A stretch of DNA of 10,580 nucleotides from an uncultured beta proteobacterium (GTDB lineage Bacteria; Pseudomonadota; Gammaproteobacteria; Burkholderiales; Burkholderiaceae): contig CAIMXN010000207.1 of the NCBI GenBank assembly GCA_903845455.1, positions 1 through 10,580 of the forward strand, read 5' to 3'. Numbering within the stretch: the first letter of the stretch is position 1; the number at the start of each line of letters is the position of its first letter. Under the pieces are notes generated by a model that saw nothing but the letters and a program-made list of their open reading frames with translations, was not told the origin of the DNA and made no database searches. The translations under genes and the position numbers were made by a program. Below, in pieces: positions 6,623 through 10,580 of this stretch.

Positions 6623-7277
6623 AAGCTTGGACACGATCCAAGGCTGCAGCAGTTAATTCAGCAATTTGGCGCAAATAGAATGCCCCCATGTCTGCAGAAA
6701 AGCGGGTTTCATCCTTGCTTGCCAGCAACAGTACTGCTGGGGCATGCGATATAGAACTTCCTTTCCCCAAAGGCAAGCCAATCGCCACCATACTTTGCCA
6801 TTCGGGGCTGATAGTCGTTTGAGTCGCTAAGAGATCAACACTAGCAGCGGCTAACTCTTTTGCAGAACCACACAAAGGGGTATCAATCCAAGGACCAAAC
6901 GCATTGTTAGGCGCAAGAATTTGTGCAGCATCTACTTCAAATACCTCCGCTAGGCCACTGGTTACGGCAGCTTCTACATCTGCCTTATTGTTAGCACGCA
7001 TTAAGCGTAATAACCATGCAACCAAACCTTGTTGTGTTTTGTCATTGCGACTGCCGAAGTGCAGCATTTCACTTAAGCGACGATTGAGCTCCTGATTTTG
7101 TGTACGCAACATCGTCATTTGGCGTTCTTGCAATGAAATCGCACGATCTTCATGCGGATGCTTCAAACGAACCTCATTTAATAGATTAGCGTAACGCTCG
7201 AAGAAGCCCGGGGTCACACGCAGCCACTCGGCCACCAGCTCTTCTTGCTCTGCTTGCTTTGGATCAATTGCGCTCAT
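6603..7277 (-). CDS. DUF484 family protein (GAF-like), unknown function
   Basis: This is a DUF484 protein, the family found directly upstream of xerC in many proteobacteria (YigA in E. coli). Its function is not established. Seen in 224 residues: an N-terminal helical part with the family signature FFERYANLLNEVRLKHPHED (25-44), RAISLQERQMTMLRTQNQEL (45-64) likely forming a coiled coil to about residue 72, and a GAF-like sensor domain (about 85-215) ending in RFSADMGAFYLRQIAELTAA (192-211). There are no membrane segments and no signal peptide, so it is probably cytoplasmic. The ATG at 7277 is 35 bases after the gatB stop; a GAG about ten bases before it is at most a weak ribosome site. Its last 20 bases overlap the chosen xerC ATG. 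A link to XerC is suggested by conserved position only. Confidence 0.87.
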   Translation of the reverse strand: MSAIDPKQAEQEELVAEWLRVTPGFFERYANLLNEVRLKHPHEDRAISLQERQMTMLRTQNQELNRRLSEMLHFGSRNDKTQQGLVAWLLRLMRANNKADVEAAVTSGLAEVFEVDAAQILAPNNAFGPWIDTPLCGSAKELAAASVDLLATQTTISPEWQSMVAIGLPLGKGSSISHAPAVLLLASKDETRFSADMGAFYLRQIAELTAAALDRVQAYEVASD

Positions 7278-7312
7278 CTATTTCTTTCTCAATGTTTCAT
7301 TTGCATTCTGCT

Positions 7313-8782
7313 TTAGCCAAGCTTTTTACGCAGTAATTCGTTTACTTGACCTGGATTGGCTTTGCCTTGTGACGCTTTCATAATCTGACCAACCAGGGCA
7401 TTGAACGCTTTTTCTTTGCCCGCACGGAACTCTTCAACAGATTTTTCATTAGCCGCCAACACCTTATCAATCATCACTTCTAGCTCTCCGCTATCACTAA
7501 TCTGCTTCAATCCTTTGGCATCAATTATTTGATCAACGGTGCTGATTGCTTTTCCTGTGATTGCCTCTTCCCAAAGAATGGCGAAGATATCTTTGGCAAT
7601 CTTATTAGAAATCGTACCGTCTGCTGTACGCGTCAAGAGCGGGGCTAAATGCTCTGCCTTCAGAGGTATATTCGCTACAGCGATACCAGCCCTATTCACA
7701 GAGGAAGCAAATTCGCCAGTGATTAAGTTCGCCGCCGCTTTTGATAAAGGCTTGCCCACAATCGCAAGCAATTCTTCAAATAGTTGTGCAGTGCCACGAT
7801 CTTGTGTGAGTAACTGCGTGTCATAAGCGCTTAGGCCAAACTCGCTTTGCCATTGCTCACGTAATTGTGCTGGCAAGGCAGGCATTTTGCTACGTACGTC
7901 AGCAATCCAGGCATCGTCAATCAATACAGGCAGCAAATCAGGATCTGGGAAATAGCGGTAATCATTGGCATCTTCTTTGCTGCGCATGCTGCGGGTCTCT
8001 TGGCGATCGGGGTCATACAAACGGGTTTCTTGAACAACCTTACCGCCATCATTAATCAATTCAATTTGGCGACGCACCTCATATTGAATTGCCTCTTCCA
8101 AAAAGCGGAATGAATTGAGATTCTTAATCTCGCAACGGGTGCCGAACTCTGCTTGGCCCTTAGGTCGCACGGAAACGTTGGCATCACAGCGGAAAGAGCC
8201 CTCTTGCATATTGCCATCGCACACACCCAACCATACAACCAAGCCATGCAGGGCTTTTGCATAGGCGACAGCCTCAGCAGCACTGCGCATTACTGGTTCT
8301 GTAACAATTTCTAATAGCGGAGTACCAGCACGATTTAAGTCGATGCCGCTAGAGGCCTCCCCATGCGGGCCAGTAAAGTCTTCTTCATGAACTGATTTAC
8401 CTGCATCCTCTTCCATGTGTGCACGAGTAAGCTCTACTACCTTCACTTCGTTGCCCACCAGAATTTCAAGATGTCCACCAACCACCACCGGAATTTCAAA
8501 CTGACTAATCTGGTAACCCTTAGGCAAATCAGGGTAGAAGTAATTCTTACGTGCAAAAATACTCACTGGTGAAATCTTTGCCCCAACCGCTAAACCAAAA
8601 CGAATCGCATGTTCTACCGCTTGACGATTCAGCACTGGTAATACTCCCGGTAAAGCTAAGTCAACTGGACAGGCCTGAGTATTCGGTTCGGCACCAAAGC
8701 GGATGCTGGCACCACTAAAAATCTTCGATTGCGTTTTTAACTGCGCGTGGGTTTCTAAACCGATAACGACTTCCCATTGCAT
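7313..8782 (-). CDS. gatB: Asp/Glu-tRNA(Asn/Gln) amidotransferase subunit B
   Basis: GatB binds the mischarged Glu-tRNAGln or Asp-tRNAAsn, activates the side-chain carboxylate with ATP, and accepts ammonia channelled from GatA. Seen in 489 residues: the N-terminal cradle with MQWEVVIGLETHAQLKT, FARKNYFYPDLPKGYQISQ (76-94), HMEEDAGKS (122-130), GIDLNRAGTPLLEIVTEP (146-163), GSFRCDANVSVR (195-206), the family signature RQETRSMRSKEDANDYRYFP (260-279), a helical domain, and the C-terminal YqeY-like tail (about 340-488) that contacts tRNA. The start was chosen at the second ATG of ATGATG (8782), because GAGG lies seven bases upstream. The first ATG (8785) is almost as good and overlaps the gatA stop. 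No anomaly is seen in length or motifs. Confidence 0.97.
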   Translation of the reverse strand: MQWEVVIGLETHAQLKTQSKIFSGASIRFGAEPNTQACPVDLALPGVLPVLNRQAVEHAIRFGLAVGAKISPVSIFARKNYFYPDLPKGYQISQFEIPVVVGGHLEILVGNEVKVVELTRAHMEEDAGKSVHEEDFTGPHGEASSGIDLNRAGTPLLEIVTEPVMRSAAEAVAYAKALHGLVVWLGVCDGNMQEGSFRCDANVSVRPKGQAEFGTRCEIKNLNSFRFLEEAIQYEVRRQIELINDGGKVVQETRLYDPDRQETRSMRSKEDANDYRYFPDPDLLPVLIDDAWIADVRSKMPALPAQLREQWQSEFGLSAYDTQLLTQDRGTAQLFEELLAIVGKPLSKAAANLITGEFASSVNRAGIAVANIPLKAEHLAPLLTRTADGTISNKIAKDIFAILWEEAITGKAISTVDQIIDAKGLKQISDSGELEVMIDKVLAANEKSVEEFRAGKEKAFNALVGQIMKASQGKANPGQVNELLRKKLG

Positions 8783-10299
8783 CATGCCACCTCGCTTGCT
8801 TGACGCAAATGCCAATCACTGGCTTGCTGATATTGATGCGCCAATTGCAATAGGCGTGCTTCAGAAAAATAATTACCAATTAATTGCATGCCAATGGGTA
8901 GATTTTTAGAACTGAAGCCGCAAGGAACACTCATTGCAGGAAGTCCTGCCAAGTTGGTTGAGAGCGTATAAATATCCTCTAAATACATTTGCACTGGATC
9001 TTTTGATTTCTCACCCAAGCGCCAAGCAACATCAGGCGCTACGGGACCAAGAATGACATCACACTTGCTAAATACTGCCTGAAAGTCCGCGGCAATAATG
9101 CGGCGAATTTTCTGTGCCTGCAGATAGTAAGCATCATAGTAACCATGACAGAGTACATAGGTGCCAATCAAAATACGGCGTCTTACTTCGGCACCAAAAC
9201 CCTCAGTGCGGGATTTGGAATACATCTCTGAAAGATCGCGGTATTCATTTGCACGATATCCGTAACGTACACCATCAAAACGACTCAAATTACTGGAGGC
9301 TTCTGCCGGCGCTAAAACGTAATACACCGGAATGGATAACTTTGTTTTGGGCAGGCTCACATCAACCAGTTCAGCACCTAGCTCTTGCAAGACTTTAGCT
9401 GCAACATTCACTGCTTTAGCAACCTCTTCTGCCAAGCCCTCCGCAAAAAACTCTTTGGGCAAGCCCACACGCAGTCCCTCTAAAGGTTTTGTGGGGCTGG
9501 CATTACCCTCCCTCCAGGGCTGGTTGAGATAACGACCATAGTCTTCGCCTGAATCAGCCAAAGAGGTGGAATCACGGGGGTCGTGCGAAGACATGGCTGA
9601 AAGTAACAAAGCGCAGTCTTCAGCCGTCTTACCCATCGGACCAGCCTGATCCAAAGATGAGGCATAAGCAATCATGCCGTAACGAGATACGCGTCCATAA
9701 CTTGGTTTGATACCAGTCAGGCTACAAAAAGCAGCTGGTTGGCGAATCGAGCCACCCGTATCGGTTCCGGTTGCAATCGGAGCTAAACCTGCCGCCACTG
9801 CAGCTGCAGAACCTCCAGAAGAGCCCCCAGAAACATACTCAGAATTCCAAGGGTTTAACACTGGGCCATAGGCAGAATTTTCATTGGAAGAGCCCATTGC
9901 GAACTCATCCATATTGGTCTTACCTAAACAAACCATGCCAGCGCTGTTTGGATTATCTGCACTGGGAATGCCTAAATTAGCGACCACGGTTGCGTCGAAG
10001 GGGCTGAGGTAACCCTCAAGAATTTTGGAGGCTGCTGTTGACTTCCACCCCTTGGTAACAAAGACATCTTTGTGAGCAACAGGGATGCCAGTCAACTTAC
10101 CAGCTTTACCTGAGGAAATGAGTATATCTGCTGCAGATGCTTGCTCTAAACTTAAGTGAGCATTTACATCTAAATAGGCATTCCACTGTTTACCAGACTC
10201 AATTCGGTCTAAAAAGTACTGAGTGAGCTCAGTACTGGAGACCTCTTTTGCGGCAAGCGCTTTTGCCATTAAGGCAATGGGGGTGTTGTGCCAACTCAT
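8782..10299 (-). CDS. gatA: Asp/Glu-tRNA(Asn/Gln) amidotransferase subunit A
   Basis: GatA is the glutaminase subunit of GatCAB, an amidase-signature enzyme that releases ammonia for GatB. Seen in 505 residues: the catalytic triad lysine K77 in IPVAHKD (72-78), S160 in SGGSSGGSAAAVAAG (157-171) and nucleophile S184 in TDTGGSIRQPAAF (179-191), spaced 24 residues apart as in the family. LGKTNMDEFAMGSSNENSAY and GIKPSYGRVSRYG are conserved, and NLAGLPAMSVPCG with LPIGMQLIG lies near the C-terminus. Residues about 110-118 (GIPSADNPN) look like an extra loop of roughly eight residues, compared with the usual short linker between VVxxL and the GAVCLGK-like strand. The ATG at 10299 overlaps the gatC stop as ATGA, with GGGTG upstream; its own stop overlaps gatB. 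Tight overlaps suggest the three subunits are made in step. Confidence 0.97.
   Translation of the reverse strand: MSWHNTPIALMAKALAAKEVSSTELTQYFLDRIESGKQWNAYLDVNAHLSLEQASAADILISSGKAGKLTGIPVAHKDVFVTKGWKSTAASKILEGYLSPFDATVVANLGIPSADNPNSAGMVCLGKTNMDEFAMGSSNENSAYGPVLNPWNSEYVSGGSSGGSAAAVAAGLAPIATGTDTGGSIRQPAAFCSLTGIKPSYGRVSRYGMIAYASSLDQAGPMGKTAEDCALLLSAMSSHDPRDSTSLADSGEDYGRYLNQPWREGNASPTKPLEGLRVGLPKEFFAEGLAEEVAKAVNVAAKVLQELGAELVDVSLPKTKLSIPVYYVLAPAEASSNLSRFDGVRYGYRANEYRDLSEMYSKSRTEGFGAEVRRRILIGTYVLCHGYYDAYYLQAQKIRRIIAADFQAVFSKCDVILGPVAPDVAWRLGEKSKDPVQMYLEDIYTLSTNLAGLPAMSVPCGFSSKNLPIGMQLIGNYFSEARLLQLAHQYQQASDWHLRQASEVA
10215..10236 (-). repeat. Perfect inverted repeat inside gatA
   Basis: Nine-base arms AGTACTGAG (10215-10223) and CTCAGTACT (10228-10236) are separated by four bases. 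They encode the SSTELTQY segment of GatA, roughly 65-85 bases into the reading frame. The hairpin could affect early elongation, but the protein wording here is typical of GatA and may explain it by chance. Confidence 0.5.
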
Positions 10300-10580
10300 T
10301 CAATCACCCGCGGAACTAAAAAATATCCGTCCTCTTGGGCAGGGGCAGATTGCATGTTTTCAGTCCGGTGATCAGACTCTGTCACTTGATCAACACGCAA
10401 GGGCTGTGCCAAATCACGCAAAAAGAGGATGGGGTGAGCCAAAGGCTCAAGACCAGTTGTGTCAACTGCTTGCATCTCTTCGACCAAAGCAAAAATCGCC
10501 TGTAATTGAGGCAAAACTGCCTCGGCTTCTGCTTGGTTTAACTCAAGCTTGGAAAGGTGCGCAATGCGCTGGACATCATC
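10296..10580 (-). CDS. gatC: Asp/Glu-tRNA(Asn/Gln) amidotransferase subunit C, N-terminus cut by window
   Basis: GatC is the small subunit that wraps around GatA and holds it to GatB. The frame is open from the right edge: 94 codons and the stop are visible, starting DDVQRIAHLSKLELNQAEAE, a normal GatC N-terminal helix. Usual GatC proteins are close to 100 residues, so only a few N-terminal residues, including the start codon, are missing. Seen: LPQLQAIFALVEEMQAVDTT (visible residues 23-42), the GLEPLAHP turn, and the C-terminal signature SAPAQEDGYFLVPRVIE (78-94). A TTG at 10514 inside the frame is not the real start, because it would delete the first helix. The stop overlaps the gatA ATG, so gatC, gatA and gatB form one operon in the order C-A-B. 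Confidence 0.94.
   Translation of the reverse strand, partial: DDVQRIAHLSKLELNQAEAEAVLPQLQAIFALVEEMQAVDTTGLEPLAHPILFLRDLAQPLRVDQVTESDHRTENMQSAPAQEDGYFLVPRVIE

Noticed and set aside
7539..8283. Several open frames of 62-95 codons on both strands within gatB
   Set aside because: All are alternate frames of conserved gatB sequence, with no start context or protein-like family pattern.
9114..9980. Open frames of 63-94 codons antisense or frame-shifted to gatA
   Set aside because: They are shadows of the strongly conserved amidase gene.
10215..10236. Possible SlmA-binding site
   Set aside because: The sequence contains AGTACT and GAGT/CTCA elements but does not match the known GTGAGTACTCAC palindrome arrangement.

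Overview
The window is a compact block of core bacterial genes, all read from the minus strand (right to left). It looks like a betaproteobacterium of the order Burkholderiales. Polynucleobacter or a close relative is my best guess, from the roughly mid-40s GC look, the very tight packing, the gatCAB / DUF484-xerC / dksA / slmA-metX-metW content and the wording of the proteins. This placement is inference; there is no rRNA in the window to confirm it.

Layout in transcription order (high to low coordinate). gatC (5' end cut by the window edge), gatA and gatB encode the GatCAB amidotransferase that corrects mischarged Glu-tRNAGln and/or Asp-tRNAAsn. Their reading frames overlap by ATGA-type junctions. 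A DUF484 protein and the tyrosine recombinase XerC follow, with overlapping frames. After a 70-base gap with a small hairpin comes a COG0523/CobW-type metal GTPase with a long histidine-rich loop. After a 75-base gap come dksA (a form without the zinc-binding cysteine set), argB (N-acetylglutamate kinase), slmA (nucleoid occlusion factor, TetR fold), metX and metW (methionine synthesis), and the 5' part of an AmpG-like muropeptide permease running off the left edge.

Coding density is extreme. Only two gaps exceed 50 bases (5551-5620 and 4423-4497), and most other junctions are overlaps or gaps of 21-35 bases. I infer two or three transcription units: gatCAB-DUF484-xerC, perhaps cobW, and dksA-argB-slmA-metX-metW-ampG. 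No strong promoter or intrinsic terminator is visible, so these boundaries are tentative.

I found no mobile element, CRISPR array, tRNA, rRNA, riboswitch or prophage gene. I do not see an undescribed multi-gene system. The points most worth a second look are the zinc-ligand-poor DksA next to a COG0523 metal GTPase, an apparent eight-residue insertion in GatA, the placement of slmA between argB and metX, and the likely acyl donor of MetX.
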